From contig JAWNZC010000013.1 of assembly GCA_035771165.1 (NCBI GenBank), positions 2,705,001 through 2,769,000 of the forward strand: a stretch of 64,000 bases of DNA, written 5' to 3'. Shown here in pieces: positions 34,146-48,062 of this stretch (within the stretch, counting starts at the first letter, position 1; each line of letters opens with the position of its first letter). The translations under genes and the position numbers were made by a program. A model generated the notes under the pieces. The model was not told the origin of the DNA. It was given only the letters and a program-made list of their open reading frames with translations, and did no database searches. Source of the DNA: Paragorgia papillata (taxonomy: Eukaryota > Cnidaria > Anthozoa > Scleralcyonacea > Coralliidae).

Positions 34146-34988
34146 CTGTTGGAACAACGGGCGGAACTACAACGGGAGGAAGAACAGGAACAGGAGGTGG
34201 AGGAAGAACGGGCACAGGCACTGGAGCTGGATTTAAAGGTGTACCAGGAGGACCAACGAAAGCTGTCACATCTCCACCGACAGGTTTGCCGCGTCGATCA
34301 ATACCATAAACACGACCACGACCAATGGAAACACTGGCGAGCTTCGTCTTTCCAACGGGCTTCCACGATGTTCCAGTTGGGGTCGCTCGGGAAATACCCA
34401 CACGAGTGAACACTCGTCCACGAATATTAACACCCCAGACAGCACCGTGCGGACCAGATTCAATCTGAATCAATTTCCCTGGAATCTTTTTCCATTTCGT
34501 TCCCTGTGGTCGTTTCCTTGTCACTCCTTGCCTGAAATATATGTTTTGCTTCTTGTTCACACCCCAATGACCAAACGCTCCACAAGAAATGTACGTTAAT
34601 TTCCCAGGAACTCGAATCCATCCATTTCCGTACGGTCGTTTTCTTGAAATACCTCTTCTGCAGTAGATATTGTTCCCACTATTTACACCACAAACTCTCC
34701 CCTTTGGTCCTGAATCTATCTGTTTCAACCGTCCGCCTATTCTCTTCCACGATTTCCCGGTCTTAAATCTGCGGCTTACACTCATTCGAAAGTAGATGTA
34801 GTTAGGTCTGCTAATGCCCCATACACCAGCTTTACCCGCCGACACATGTATCAACTTCCCGCTGACCTTTTTAAGATTGGCATTCTGCAGTGAGTAAATA
34901 TTGTCGTCTGGATCCACTCCCCAAACGGCTGATGTTATTCCAGAATCCATTTGAGATAGCACATCACCAACGGCTGACCATTTGGCAT
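34146..34988 (-). CDS. Tectonin propeller exon B5 with proline tail
   Basis: 843 nt, phase 1-1, six blades plus tail. Sub-family I markers: SRPNYIYF, QNIYFRQGV and GTKWKK. Confidence 0.93.
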
Positions 34989-35331
34989 CTACAAGAAATA
35001 ACCAGCCCGTAAATATTATAACTCATAACTATCATAAACATATTACTTTGTATTCTCCTTCTCATATATTAAAAAAACAACTTTCAAGCCTGAACACAGC
35101 ATAGAAGGACATAAAAGCTTTTTTGTTTTATTCCCTTAAACAATATATTGGCAGAGAAAGCTGCCATTGATATCTCACTCCGTTCTATATCTTTTAATTA
35201 CGGAGATCCCTGCTCAACGTTCTGTATAACAGTATACAGGCTGTAGTCAAAACAAAGCACTTCTTTGGTGTGTTAAACCATATATATCTGGTGCATGGAA
35301 AAATTGAAAAACGAAGAAAATCACTACTAAC

Positions 35332-35358
35332 CTGGAACTGGTGGTTTGGGAGTAACAC
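35332..35358 (-). CDS. Microexon m2-5
   Basis: 27 nt, phase 1-1, linker GVTPKPPVP. Confidence 0.82.
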
Positions 35359-35659
35359 CTACAACACAAAACAAAACAAAGTCATGGTTATTGACATATT
35401 TAGTTTCAAATATTGATGAAAATCATTCACTGCTTAGTATGAAAAACAGTGAAATTTGTAGGTGTCAATGTCTAGTTTACATAAAGAACCGCGCATCTAT
35501 TTGGACGTTCGTACAAGTGCAAGAAATAACGTGGAAATTGTATAATTCTGTTGTAAATAATGTTTCTTTAGAAAACTTCCCTCCCCCCTTTCACAACGAA
35601 ATATCAAACATAAAATCTTCAAACGATAAGATATAAAACGTCTGAAAAGGAACATTTAC

Positions 35660-36397
35660 CTGCAACAGCGCCTGGTGTACCTCTATAGACACCATTAAAT
35701 GTATCCACACCATAAACAGCACCGATTCCGATAGAAGCATGAATCCATGGCGTAATACCAAGAACTTTCTTCCACCCTGTTCCGTAAGGTCTATTCTCCT
35801 TAACTCCTTTACGAACATACATAGCTCCTTTGGAGTTGACGCCAAACACTTGACCGTATTGGCCGGCCTCGATTTGAACCAAACGTCCAGGTATCCTTTT
35901 CCATCTTATCCCTTCCGGTCTACTTCTCGATACTCCTTCTCTAAAGTAGATTTGGTTCCGCCTGTTCACGCCCCAGTGTCCGTAGTCGCCGCAGGATATG
36001 TACTTAAGCTTACCAGGAATGCGTTTCCAACGCTTTCCGTAACGTGATTTCGGTGTTATTTGTAGCCTGCAATATATATTGTTGTATTTATTAACACCGC
36101 AAACGATTCCTTTTGGACCTGAGTCTATCTGTTTCAATAAACCAGGCACTCGACGCCACGTTCGACCTTTCCGATTTTTGGCACTAACTCCAACACGATA
36201 GTAGACGTAGGAAGCTTTATTAACACCCCATACACCGGACTGACCCGAAGACACGTGAATTAATCTCCCAGGAATCTTATTCCACTTGCCATTGTTCAGA
36301 GAGTAAATGAAATCACCCTTATCGACAGCCCACGCAAATGTCGTAACACCAGAGTCGACTTGTTTGAACTGTTGTGCCATCTTTGTCCATTCCGTCC
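35660..36397 (-). CDS. Tectonin propeller exon C5
   Basis: 738 nt, phase 1-1, six blades, DKGDF form shared with C6 and C7. Confidence 0.93.
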
Positions 36398-36573
36398 CTA
36401 CAGAAGACGAAAAACAAAGTTTACGCCACAACACCGAATTTAAAAAAAACCCAACAAACATTATATATACTAACGATATAACGATACGACAATATAACCA
36501 TATCACGATATAATGATATTACGATTTTTTTACCATTAATTAATAGTTAATTAATAGTAATTAGTAGTCTTAC

Positions 36574-37338
36574 CTGGAGGCTTTTTGGGAAGACCAAGAG
36601 GACCAAGGAACGCAGACACATCTCCAGACACTGGATTGCCAGCTTTATCAATACCATATATAGTACCAAGTCCCACAGAAACACTAGCAAGCGTTTGCTT
36701 GCCAACCCGCTTCCATGATGTTCCAATCGGCTTCACCGAAGTAATACCCAGACGAGTGTACACGAAACCAGTTAAACTAACACCCCACACAGCACCGTCG
36801 GCACCAGATTCGATTTGGATCAATTTCCCAGGAACTCGTTTCCATTTAGTTCCTTTAGGATTTAGTGGTGTCACCCCTTCTCTGAAGTAAATATTATGTG
36901 CACTATTCACGCCCCAATGTCCAAACACCCCACAAGAAATATACATTAATTTTCCTGGAAGTCTAACCCAGCTCGTGCCTTCTTGTCTCACCGGTGAAAT
37001 TCCTGTTCTACAGTAGATACCGTCTCCTGAATTGACACCACAAACTATTCCAATTGGTCCTGAGTCTATTTGTTTCAATCCACCACTTACTCTCTTCCAT
37101 ACCCTACCACTAGGATACCTGCCATCAATGCCAGTACGAGTGTAGATCCCACCATTTCGGGCAACACCCCATACACCAGCCATACCCGAGGACACGTGAA
37201 TCAATCTTCCAGAGATCGGTTTGAAATTTCCATTCTCATATGAGTAAATTTTATCTAATGGATCCACTCCCCACACGGCTGGTGTCATTCCAGAATCTAT
37301 CTGTAACAATTGATCGCCCATTTTTGACCACTTGGCAT
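36574..37338 (-). CDS. Tectonin propeller exon D5
   Basis: 765 nt, phase 1-1, six blades. Sub-family I markers: GRYPSGRVW, PGKLMYI, FREGV, VSLTGF and SVKPIG; same protein as D6 and D7. Confidence 0.93.
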
Positions 37339-37689
37339 CTACGAAAAATTCAAGACCCTTTTATTAAATTCAGATATAATAAAATATACATATATAGCAT
37401 ACGAATTTCAGTATTACGAACAAGAGCGAAGCCTTTACACCAATCTCCTGCATGGCCTCTTGAACTATATTTTGTTTGTTGAAGTAGCGATTGATTGATT
37501 GACTAACTTCACGTGTCATTTTATAGATTTGTGGTATAGTATGTGTTACCTCCGCCAGTCCTCACTTTCTAAAAATCGACTCGTCGATTACTGTCGACTA
37601 GTTGCAACATTAATCTTCGTACGAGCGATAAACAACTTCAAAGAGCACCAAGTAAACAAATTTATAACAAATAGTTAAAAAGTACTAAC

Positions 37690-37716
37690 CTTGAGTAGGA
37701 GGACGGGGGGTGACAC
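37690..37716 (-). CDS. Microexon m1-5
   Basis: 27 nt, phase 1-1, linker GVTPRPPTQ. Confidence 0.82.
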
Positions 37717-37857
37717 CTAAAAATAGAAAAAAATAGATTAACTTCGTAAACGCAACAACGCAACACAGTAAAGTCATAAAACATTCGTCATTTTACAAAA
37801 TAATAAAAATTGCTTCGAAAATTTCTAACATAATTACGTGTCTAAATTGTTATTTAC

Positions 37858-38589
37858 CTCCAGTTGCCGGGGTGCTTCTGTAAACAACTCCTTTTTTAGT
37901 TATGCCATAGACAGCTCCAATTCCAATTGAAACACGACGCCATAATTTTCGGGTTTTGACTCTTTTCCACCTTCTACCGTAAGGCCTTTTCTCCGTAACG
38001 CCCACGCGAACAAACATCTTTCCTCCTTTATTGACGCCCCAAACTTGACCGTATTGACCAGTTTGGATTTGGATTAAACGTCCAGGTATTCTTTTCCATT
38101 TCAATCCTTGAGGCCTGCTTCTCGATACTCCTTCTCTAAAGTAAATCGCGCCAGCCTTGTACACGCCCCAATGTCCGTATTGGCCGCAGGATATGTACTT
38201 AAGATGACCAGGAACCCTTACCCAACGCCTTCCTTGTGTCAATTTATGTGTTATTTGTAGCCTGCAATATATTTGATTATGCTTATTGACACCACAAACA
38301 ATTCCTTTTGGACCTGAATCTATCTGTTTCAAGGAACCAGACACACGAAGCCACCTCCTTCCTCTTGGATTCTTTTTGCTAATTCCAAGACGATGATAAA
38401 TGCGTCCCGAAATAATACCCCATACACCAGCACGACCCGACGATATTTGCGTTAACCTTCCTCCAATCCTTTTCCACTTTCCATTGTTAAGAACGAAAAT
38501 AAACTTACGTTTATTAACGGCCCAAACAGCTGTTGTAATACCAGAATCGACGTCTGTAAAACGCTTTTTCACCTTTTGCCATTTTTTGT
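37858..38589 (-). CDS. Tectonin propeller exon A5 (hybrid of two sub-families)
   Basis: 732 nt, phase 1-1, six blades. The N-terminal half carries sub-family II residues (KKNPRGRRW, VNKHNQIYC) and the C-terminal half sub-family I (PGHLKYI, VYKAGAIYF, IQTGQ, VTEKRPYG). The switch lies between 38206 and 38273. The reading frame is intact. Confidence 0.93.
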
Positions 38590-39355
38590 CTGCATTAAAA
38601 ATAAAAACAAATCAGCTCAACCACTTTCAGCTAGGATGGCTGACAATTTAGCCACATCCGTGAGGTTTTCTCCCTTCATAGGTTACGCTTTGGAACTGGA
38701 GAGAAAAAGCCTCAAGTAGAAAACAGTATTGTAATTCATCAAAACGTTTCAAAAAAACCATAACAAGTCCAGCATTTTTTCCTCATACCTGATTGAATAA
38801 TCTTCAAATAAAGTGAAATGTTTATCGTGAATTCAAACCATTTATCAAGAGAGCATAAAGATAGGAGAGGGAATGTCACAGTAATGGGTCTAGTCCCATC
38901 CTAATTCCTCTTAAACTATTTTTAGATCTCGCGAGATAATCCTCGCGCGTAACTCGCGACTTGTTGAGCAGTCGAGAATGGCATTTATATTACATCATAT
39001 ATACTAACAAGCGTTTTACCAAAGATAAAACTGTGACTTCTTTAAAAGGAGTCATGACTGTCTTCAATTCCTGAGTAAAACCTTTAATGTAAGGTCCTTG
39101 TAATACAATTCTTCAGTTCTTCTACAAAATGTGCTTCACTACTATAAGACTTTTGCTGCCATTTTGTTTTCACGACAAGAATATGTAAACTTCCACTCAA
39201 AACCCTCGATAGGCGTGCCAAAAAATAACATAAGGGGTATTAGGATAGAACTAGACCATTACTATACACACTCTCTCTTACCTTGATGCTCTCTTGCCGA
39301 TATACACTAAGTATTCGGTACGATTACTATTGTTCGTATCGATCGATTTACATAC

Positions 39356-40198
39356 CTGTTGGAACAACGGGCGGAACTACAACGGGAGGAAGAACAGGAA
39401 CAGGAGGTGGAGGAAGAACGGGTACAGGCACTGGAGCTGGATTTAAAGGTGTACCAGGAGGACCAACGAAAGCTGTCACATCTCCACCGACAGGTTTGCC
39501 GCGTCGATCAATACCATAAACACGACCACGACCAATGGAAACACTGGCGAGCTTCGTCTTTCCAACGGGCTTCCACGATGTTCCACTTGGAGTCGCTCGA
39601 GAAATACCCACACGAGTGAACACTCGTCCACGAATATTAACACCCCAGACAGCACCGTGCGGACCAGATTCAATCTGAATCAATTTCCCTGGAATCTTTT
39701 TCCATTTCCTTCCCTGTGGTCGTTTCCTTGTCACTCCATGCCTGAAATATATGTCTTGCTTCTTGTTCACACCCCAATGACCAAACGCTCCACAAGAAAT
39801 GTACGTTAATTTCCCAGGAACTCGAATCCATCCATTTCCGTACGGTCGTTTTCTCGAAATACCTCTTCTGCAGTAGATATTGTTCCCACTATTTACACCA
39901 CAAACTCTCCCCTTTGGTCCTGAATCTATCTGTTTCAACCGTCCGCCTATTCTCTTCCACGATTTCCCGGTCTTAAATCTGCGGCTTACACTCATTCGAA
40001 AGAAGATGTAGTTGGGTCTGTTAATGCCCCATACACCAGCTTTACCCGCCGACACATGTATCAACTTCCCGCTGACCTTTTTAAGATTGGCATTCTGCAG
40101 TGAGTAAATATTGTCGTCTGGATCCACTCCCCAAACGGCTGATGTTATTCCAGAATCCATTTGAGATAGCACATCACCAACGGCTGACCATTTGGCAT
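39356..40198 (-). CDS. Tectonin propeller exon B4 with proline tail
   Basis: 843 nt, phase 1-1, six blades plus tail. Like B3 (QDIYFRHGV, GRKWKK) but with a private ATPSGTSW. Confidence 0.93.
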
Positions 40199-40539
40199 CT
40201 ACAAGAAATAAGCAGCCCGTAAATATTATAACTCATAACTATCATAAACATATTACTTTGTATTCTCCTTCTCATATATTAAAAAAACAACTTTCAAGCC
40301 TGAACACAGCATAGAAGGACATAAAAGCTTTTTTATTTTATTCCCTTAAACAATATATTGTCAGAGAAAGCTGCCATTGATATCTCACTCCGTTCTATAT
40401 CTTTTAATTACGGAGATCCCTGCTCAACGTTCTGTATAACAGTATACAGGCTGTAGTCAAAACAAAGCACTTCTTTGGTGTGTTAAACCATATATCTGGT
40501 GCATGGAAAAATTGAAAAACGAAGAAAATCAGTACTAAC

Positions 40540-40566
40540 CTGGAACTGGTGGTTTGGGAGTAACAC
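40540..40566 (-). CDS. Microexon m2-4
   Basis: 27 nt, phase 1-1, linker GVTPKPPVP. Confidence 0.82.
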
Positions 40567-40862
40567 CTACAAAACAAAACAAAGTCATGGTTATTGACAT
40601 ATTTAGTTTAAAAAATTGATGAAAATCATTCACTGCTTAGTATGAAAAACAGTGAAATTTGTAGGTGTCAATGTCTAGTTTACATAAAGAACCACGCATC
40701 TATTAGGACGTTCGTACAAGTGCAAGAAATAACGTGGAAATTGTATAATTCTGTTGTAAATAATGTTTCTTTCGAAAACTTCCCTCCCCCCTTTCACAAC
40801 GAAATATCAAACATAAAATCTTCAAACGACAAGATATAAAACGTCTGAAAAGGAACATTTAC

Positions 40863-41600
40863 CTGCAACAGCGCCTGGTGTACCTCTATAGACACCATTA
40901 AATGTATCCACACCATAAACAGCACCGATTCCGATAGAAGCATGAATCCATGGCGTAATACCAAGAACTTTCTTCCATCCTGTTCCGTAAGGTCTATTCT
41001 CCTTAACTCCTTTACGAACATACATAGCTCCTTTGGAGTTGACGCCAAACACTTGACCGTATTGGCCGGCCTCGATTTGAACCAAACGTCCAGGTATCCT
41101 TTTCCATCTTATCCCTTCCGGTCTACTTCTCGATACTCCTTCTCTAAAGTAGATTTGGTTCCGCCTGTTCACGCCCCAGTGTCCGTAGTCGCCGCAGGAT
41201 ATGTACTTAAGCTTACCAGGAATGCGTTTCCAACGCTTTCCGTACCGTGATTTCGGTGTTATTTGTAGCCTGCAATATATATTGTTGTATTTATTAACAC
41301 CGCAAACGATTCCTTTTGGACCTGAGTCTATCTGTTTCAATAAACCAGGCACTCGACGCCACGTCCGGCCTTTCCGATTTTTGGCACTAACTCCAACACG
41401 ATAGTAGACGTAGGAAGCCTTATTAACACCCCATACACCGGACTGACCCGAAGACACGTGAATTAATCTCCCAGGAATCTTATTCCACTTGCCATTGTTC
41501 AGAGAGTAAATGAAACCACCCTTATCAACAGCCCACGCAAATGTCGTAACACCAGAGTCGACTTGTTTGAACTGTTGTGCCATCTTTGTCCATTCCGTCC
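40863..41600 (-). CDS. Tectonin propeller exon C4
   Basis: 738 nt, phase 1-1, six blades, DKGGF form. Confidence 0.93.
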
Positions 41601-41775
41601 CTACAGAAGACGAAAAACAAAGTTTACGCCACAACACCGAATTTAAAAAAAACAAAAAAACATTATATATACTAACGATATAACGATACGACAATATAAC
41701 CATATCACGATATAATGATATTACGATTTTTTAACCATTAATTAATAGTTAATTAATAGTCATTAGTAGTCTTAC

Positions 41776-42540
41776 CTGGAGGCTTTTTGGGAAGCCCAAG
41801 AGGACCAAGGAACGCAGACACATCTCCAGACACTGGATTGCCAGCTTTATCAATACCATATATAGTACCAAGTCCCACAGAAACACTAGCAAGCGTTTGC
41901 TTGCCAACCCGCTTCCATGATGTTCCAATCGGGTTCACCGAAGTAATACCCAGACGAGTGTACACGAAACCAGCTAAATTAACACCCCACACAGCACCGT
42001 CGGCACCAGACTCGATTTGGATCAATTTCCCAGGAACTCGTTTCCATTTAGTTCCTTTAGGATTTAGTGGTGTCACCCCTTTTCTGAAGTAAATATTATG
42101 TGCACTATTCACGCCCCAATGTCCAAACACCCCACAAGAAATATACATTAATCTTCCTGGAAGTCTAACCCAGCTCGTGCCTTCTTGTCTCACCGGTGAA
42201 ATTCCTGTTCTACAGTAGATACCGTCTCCTGAATTGACACCACAAACTATTCCAATTGGTCCTGAGTCTATTTGTTTCAATCCACCACTTACTCTCTTCC
42301 ATGCCCTACCACTAGGATACCTGCCATCAATGCGAGTACGAGTGTAGATCCCACCATTTCGGGCAACACCCCATACACCAGCCATACCCGAGGACACGTG
42401 AATCAATCTTCCAGAGATCGGTTTGAAATTTCCATTCTCATATGAGTAAATTTTATCTAATGGATCCACTCCCCACACGGCTGGTGTCATTCCAGAATCT
42501 ATCTGTAACAATTGATCGCCCATTTTTGACCACTTGGCAT
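41776..42540 (-). CDS. Tectonin propeller exon D4
   Basis: 765 nt, phase 1-1, six blades; TRIDGR form, same protein as D3. Confidence 0.93.
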
Positions 42541-42892
42541 CTACGAAAAATTCAAGACCCCTTTTATTAAATTCAGATATAATAAAATATACATATATAG
42601 CATACGAATTTCAGTATTACGAACAAGAGCGAAGTCTTTACACCAATCTCCTGCATGGCCTCTTGAACTATATTTTGTTTGTTGAAGTAGCGATTGATTG
42701 ATTGACTAACTTCACGTGTCATTTTATAGATTTGTGGTGTAGTATGTGTTACCTCCGCCAGTCCTCACTTTCTTGAAATCGACTCGTCGATTACTGTAGA
42801 CTAGTTGCAACATTAATCTTCGTACGAGCGATAAACAACTTCAAAGAGCACCAAGTAAACAAATTAATAACAAATAGTTAAAAAGTACTAAC

Positions 42893-42919
42893 CTTGAGTA
42901 GGAGGACGGGGGGTGACAC
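42893..42919 (-). CDS. Microexon m1-4
   Basis: 27 nt, phase 1-1, linker GVTPRPPTQ. Confidence 0.82.
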
Positions 42920-43060
42920 CTAAAAATAGAAAAAAAGAGATTAACTTCGAAAAGGCAAAAACGCAACACAGTAAAGTCATAAAACATTCGTCACTTTACA
43001 AAATAATAAAAATTGCTTCGAAAATTTCTAACATAATTACGTGTCTAAATTGTTATTTAC

Positions 43061-43792
43061 CTCCAGTTGCCGGGGTGCTTCTGTAAACAACTCCTTTTTT
43101 AGTTATGCCATAGACAGCTCCAATTCCAATTGAAACACGACGCCATAATTTTCGGGTTTTGACTCTTTTCCACCTTCTACCGTAAGGCCTATTATCCGTA
43201 ACGCCCACGCGAACAAACATCTTTCCTCCTTTATTGACGCCCCAAACTTGACCGTATTGACCAGCTTGGATCTGGATTAAACGTCCAGGTATTCTTTTCC
43301 ATTTCAATCCTTGAGGCCTGCTTCTCGATACACCTTCTCTAAAGTAAATCGCGTTAGCCTTGTTCACGCCCCAATGTCCGTATTGGCCGCAGGATATGTA
43401 CTTAAGCCGACCAGGAACCCTTACCCAACGCCTTCCTTGTGTCAATTTATGTGTTATTTGTAGCCTGCAATATATTTGATTATGCTTATTGACACCACAA
43501 ACAATTCCTTTTGGACCTGAATCTATCTGTTTCAAGGAACCAGACACACGAAGCCACCTCCTTCCTCTTGGATTCTTTTTGCTAATTCCAAGACGATGAT
43601 AAATGCGTCCCGAAATAATACCCCATACACCAGCACGACCCGACGATATTTGCGTTAACCTTCCTCCAATCCTTTTCCACTTTCCATTGTTAAGAACGAA
43701 AATAAACTTACGTTTATTAACGGCCCAAACAGCTGTTGTAATACCAGAATCGACGTCTGTAAAACGCTTTTTCACCTTTTGCCATTTTTTGT
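43061..43792 (-). CDS. Tectonin propeller exon A4
   Basis: 732 nt, phase 1-1, six blades, sub-family II residues; same protein as A2 and A3. Confidence 0.93.
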
Positions 43793-44560
43793 CTGCATTA
43801 AAAATAAAAACAAATCAGCTCAACCACTTTCAGCTAGGATGGCTGACAATTTAGCCACATCCGTGAGGTTTTCTCCCTTCATAGGTTACGCGGTGGAACT
43901 GGAGAGAGAAAGGCTCAAGTAGAAAACAGTATTGTAATTCATCAAAACGTTTCAATAAAACTATATAGCAAGTCCAGCATCTTTTCCTCATACCTGATTG
44001 AATAATCTTCAAATAAAGTGATATGTTTATCGTGAATTCAAACCATTTATCAAGAGAGCATAAAGATAAGAGAGGGAATGTCATAGTAATGGGTCTAGTC
44101 CCATCCTAATTCCTCTTAAACTATTTTTAGATCTCGCGAGATAATCCTCGCGCGTAACTCGCGACTTGTTGAGCAGTCGAGAATGGCATTTATATTACAT
44201 CATATATACTAACAAGCGTTTTACCAAAGATAAAACTGTGACTTCTTTAAAAGGAGTCTTGACTGTCTTCAATTCCTGAGTAAAACCTTTAATGTAAGGT
44301 CCTTGTAATACAATTCTTCAGTTCTTCTACAAAATGTGCTTCACTACTATAAGACTTTTGCTGCCATTTTGTTTTCACGGCAAGAATATGTAAACTTCCA
44401 CTCAAAACCCTCGATAGGCGTGCCAAAAAATAACTTAAGGGGTATTAGGATAGAACTAGACCATTACTATACACACTCTCTCTTACCTTGATGCTCTCTT
44501 GCCGATATACACTAAGTATTCGGTACGATTACTATTGTTCGTATCGATCGATTTACATAC

Positions 44561-45403
44561 CTGTTGGAACAACGGGCGGAACTACAACGGGAGGAAGAAC
44601 AGGAACAGGAGGTGGAGGAAGAACGGGTACAGGCACTGGAGCTGGATTTAAAGGTGTACCAGGAGGACCAACGAAAGCTGTCACATCTCCACCGACAGGT
44701 TTGCCGCGTCGATCAATACCATAAACACGACCACGACCAATGGAAACACTGGCGAGCTTCGTCTTTCCAACGGGCTTCCACGATGTTCCAGTTGGAGTCG
44801 CTCGGGAAATACCCACACGAGTGAACACTCGTCCACGAATATTAACACCCCAGACAGCACCGTGCGGACCAGATTCAATCTGAATCAATTTCCCTGGAAT
44901 CTTTTTCCATTTCCTTCCCTGTGGTCGTTTCCTTGTCACTCCATGCCTGAAATATATGTCTTGCTTCTTGTTCACACCCCAATGACCAAACGCTCCACAA
45001 GAAATGTACGTTAATTTCCCAGGAACTCGAATCCATCCATTTCCGTACGGTCGTTTTCTTGAAATACCTCTTCTGCAGTAGATATTGTTCCCACTATTTA
45101 CACCACAAACTCTCCCCTTTGGTCCTGAATCTATCTGTTTCAACCGTCCGCCTATTCTCTTCCACGATTTCCCGGTCTTAAATCTGCGGCTTACACTCAT
45201 TCGAAAGAAGATGTAGTTGGGTCTGTTAATGCCCCATACACCAGCTTTACCCGCCGACACATGTATCAACTTCCCGCTGACCTTTTTAAGATTGGCATTC
45301 TGCAGTGAGTAAATATTGTCGTCTGGATCCACTCCCCAAACGGCTGATGTTATTCCAGAATCCATTTGAGATAGCACATCACCAACGGCTGACCATTTGG
45401 CAT
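44561..45403 (-). CDS. Tectonin propeller exon B3 with proline tail
   Basis: 843 nt, phase 1-1, six blades plus Pro/Val tail. Markers: NRPNYIFF, QDIYFRHGV, GRKWKK and ATPTGTSW. Confidence 0.93.
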
Positions 45404-45705
45404 CTACAAGAAATAACCAGCCCGTAAATATTATAACTCATAACTATCATAAACATATTACTTTGTATTCTCCTTCTCATATATTAAAAAAACAACTTTC
45501 AAGCCTGAACACAGCATAGAAAGACATAAAAGCTTTTTTATTTTATTCCCTTAAACAATATATTGTCAGAGAAAGCTGCCATTGATATCTCACTCCGTTC
45601 TATATCTTTTAATTACGGAGATCCCTGCTCAAGCACTTCTTTGGTGTGTTAAATCATATATCTGGTGCATGGAAAAATTGAAAAACGAAGAAAATCAGTA
45701 CTAAC

Positions 45706-45732
45706 CTGGAACTGGTGGTTTGGGAGTAACAC
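45706..45732 (-). CDS. Microexon m2-3
   Basis: 27 nt, phase 1-1, linker GVTPKPPVP. Confidence 0.82.
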
Positions 45733-46028
45733 CTACAAAACAAAACAAAGTCATGGTTATTGACATATTTAGTTTCAAAAATTGATGAAAATCATTCACT
45801 GCTTAGTATGAAAAACAGTGAAATTTGTAGGTGTCAATGTCTAGTTTACATAAAGAACCACGCATCTATTAGGACGTTCGTACAAGTGCAAGAAATAACC
45901 TGGAAATTGTATAATTCTGTTGTAAATAATGTTTCTTTCGAAAACTTCCCTCCCCCCTTTCACAACGAAATATCAAACATAAAATCTTCAAACGACAACA
46001 TATAAAACGTCTGAAAAGGAACATTTAC

Positions 46029-46766
46029 CTGCAACAGCGCCTGGTGTACCTCTATAGACACCATTAAATGTATCCACACCATAAACAGCACCGATTCCGA
46101 TAGAAGCATGAATCCATGGCGTAATACCAAGAACTTTCTTCCATCCTGTTCCGTAAGGTCTATTCTCCTTAACTCCTTTACGAACATACATAGCTCCTTT
46201 GGAGTTGACGCCAAACACTTGACCGTATTGGCCGGCCTCGATTTGAACCAAACGTCCAGGTATCCTTTTCCATCTTATCCCTTCCGGTCTACTTCTCGAT
46301 ACTCCTTCTCTAAAGTAGATTTGGTTCCGCCTGTTCACGCCCCAGTGTCCGTAGTCGCCGCAGGATATGTACTTAAGCTTACCAGGAATGCGTTTCCAAC
46401 GCTTTCCGTACCGTGATTTCGGTGTTATTTGTAGCCTGCAATATATATTGTTGTATTTATTAACACCGCAAACGATTCCTTTTGGACCTGAGTCTATCTG
46501 TTTCAATAAACCAGGCACTCGACGCCATGTCCGACCTTTCCGATTTTTGGCACTAACTCCAACACGATAGTAGACGTAGGAAGCCTTATTAACACCCCAT
46601 ACACCGGACTGACCCGAAGACACGTGAATTAATCTCCCAGGAATCTTATTCCACTTGCCATTGTTCAGAGAGTAAATGAAACCACCCTTATCAACAGCCC
46701 ACGCAAATGTTGTAACACCAGAGTCGACTTGTTTGAACTGTTGTGCCATCTTTGTCCATTCCGTCC
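46029..46766 (-). CDS. Tectonin propeller exon C3
   Basis: 738 nt, phase 1-1, six blades, DKGGF form. In the adjacent intron the poly-A tract upstream of the acceptor differs in length between copies. Confidence 0.93.
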
Positions 46767-46945
46767 CTACAGAAGACGAAAAACAAAGTTTACGCCACAA
46801 CACCGAATTTAAAAAACCCCAAAAAAAACCCATTATATATACTAACGATATAACGATACGACAATATAACCATATCACGATATAATGATATTACGATTTT
46901 TTAACCATTAATTAATAGTTAATTAATAGTCATTAGTAGTCTTAC

Positions 46946-47710
46946 CTGGAGGCTTTTTGGGAAGCCCAAGAGGACCAAGGAACGCAGACACATCTCCAGA
47001 CACTGGATTGCCAGCTTTATCAATACCATATATAGTACCAAGTCCCACAGAAACACTAGCAAGCGTTTGCTTGCCAACCCGCTTCCATGATGTTCCAATC
47101 GGGTTCACCGAAGTAATACCCAGACGAGTGTACACGAAACCAGCTAAATTAACACCCCACACAGCACCGTCGGCACCAGACTCGATTTGGATCAATTTCC
47201 CAGGAACTCGTTTCCATTTAGTTCCTTTAGGATTTAGTGGTGTCACCCCTTTTCTGAAGTAAATATTATGTGCACTATTCACGCCCCAATGTCCAAACAC
47301 CCCACAAGAAATATACATTAATCTTCCTGGAAGTCTAACCCAGCTCGTGCCTTCTTGTCTCACCGGTGAAATTCCTGTTCTACAGTAGATACCGTCTCCT
47401 GAATTGACACCACAAACTATTCCAATTGGTCCTGAGTCTATTTGTTTCAATCCACCACTTACTCTCTTCCATGCCCTACCACTAGGATACCTGCCATCAA
47501 TGCGAGTACGAGTGTAGATCCCACCATTTCGGGCAACACCCCATACACCAGCCATACCCGAGGACACGTGAATCAATCTTCCAGAGATCGGTTTGAAATT
47601 TCCATTCTCATATGAGTAAATTTTATCTAATGGATCCACTCCCCACACGGCTGGTGTCATTCCAGAATCTATCTGTAACAATTGATCGCCCATTTTTGAC
47701 CACTTGGCAT
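46946..47710 (-). CDS. Tectonin propeller exon D3
   Basis: 765 nt, phase 1-1, six blades, with TRIDGRYPSGRAW and PGRLMYI; same protein as D4. Confidence 0.93.
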
Positions 47711-48062
47711 CTACGAAAAATTCAAGACCCCTTTTATTAAATTCAGATATAATAAAATATACATATATAGCATACGAATTTCAGTATTACGAACAAGAGC
47801 GAAGTCTTTACACCAATCTCCTGCATGGCCTCTTGAACTATATTTTGTTTGTTGAAGTAGCGATTGATTGATTGACTAACTTCACGTGTCATTTTATAGA
47901 TTTGTGGTGTAGTATGTGTTACCTCCGCCAGTCCTCACTTTCTTGAAATCGACTCGTCGATTACTGTAGACTAGTTGCAACATTAATCTTCGTACGAGCG
48001 ATAAACAACTTCAAAGAGCACCAAGTAAACAAATTAATAACAAATAGTTAAAAAGTACTAAC

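Larger units (their letters stand above)
34146..38589 (-). repeat. Module 5 of the array (mosaic)
   Basis: Sub-family I with modules 6 and 7, except for a sub-family II tract covering the 5-prime half of exon A5 and its acceptor. Confidence 0.92.
39356..43792 (-). repeat. Module 4 of the array
   Basis: Last sub-family II module in transcript order. Just downstream of its B exon, the intron switches to sub-family I between 39230 and 39256. Confidence 0.92.
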
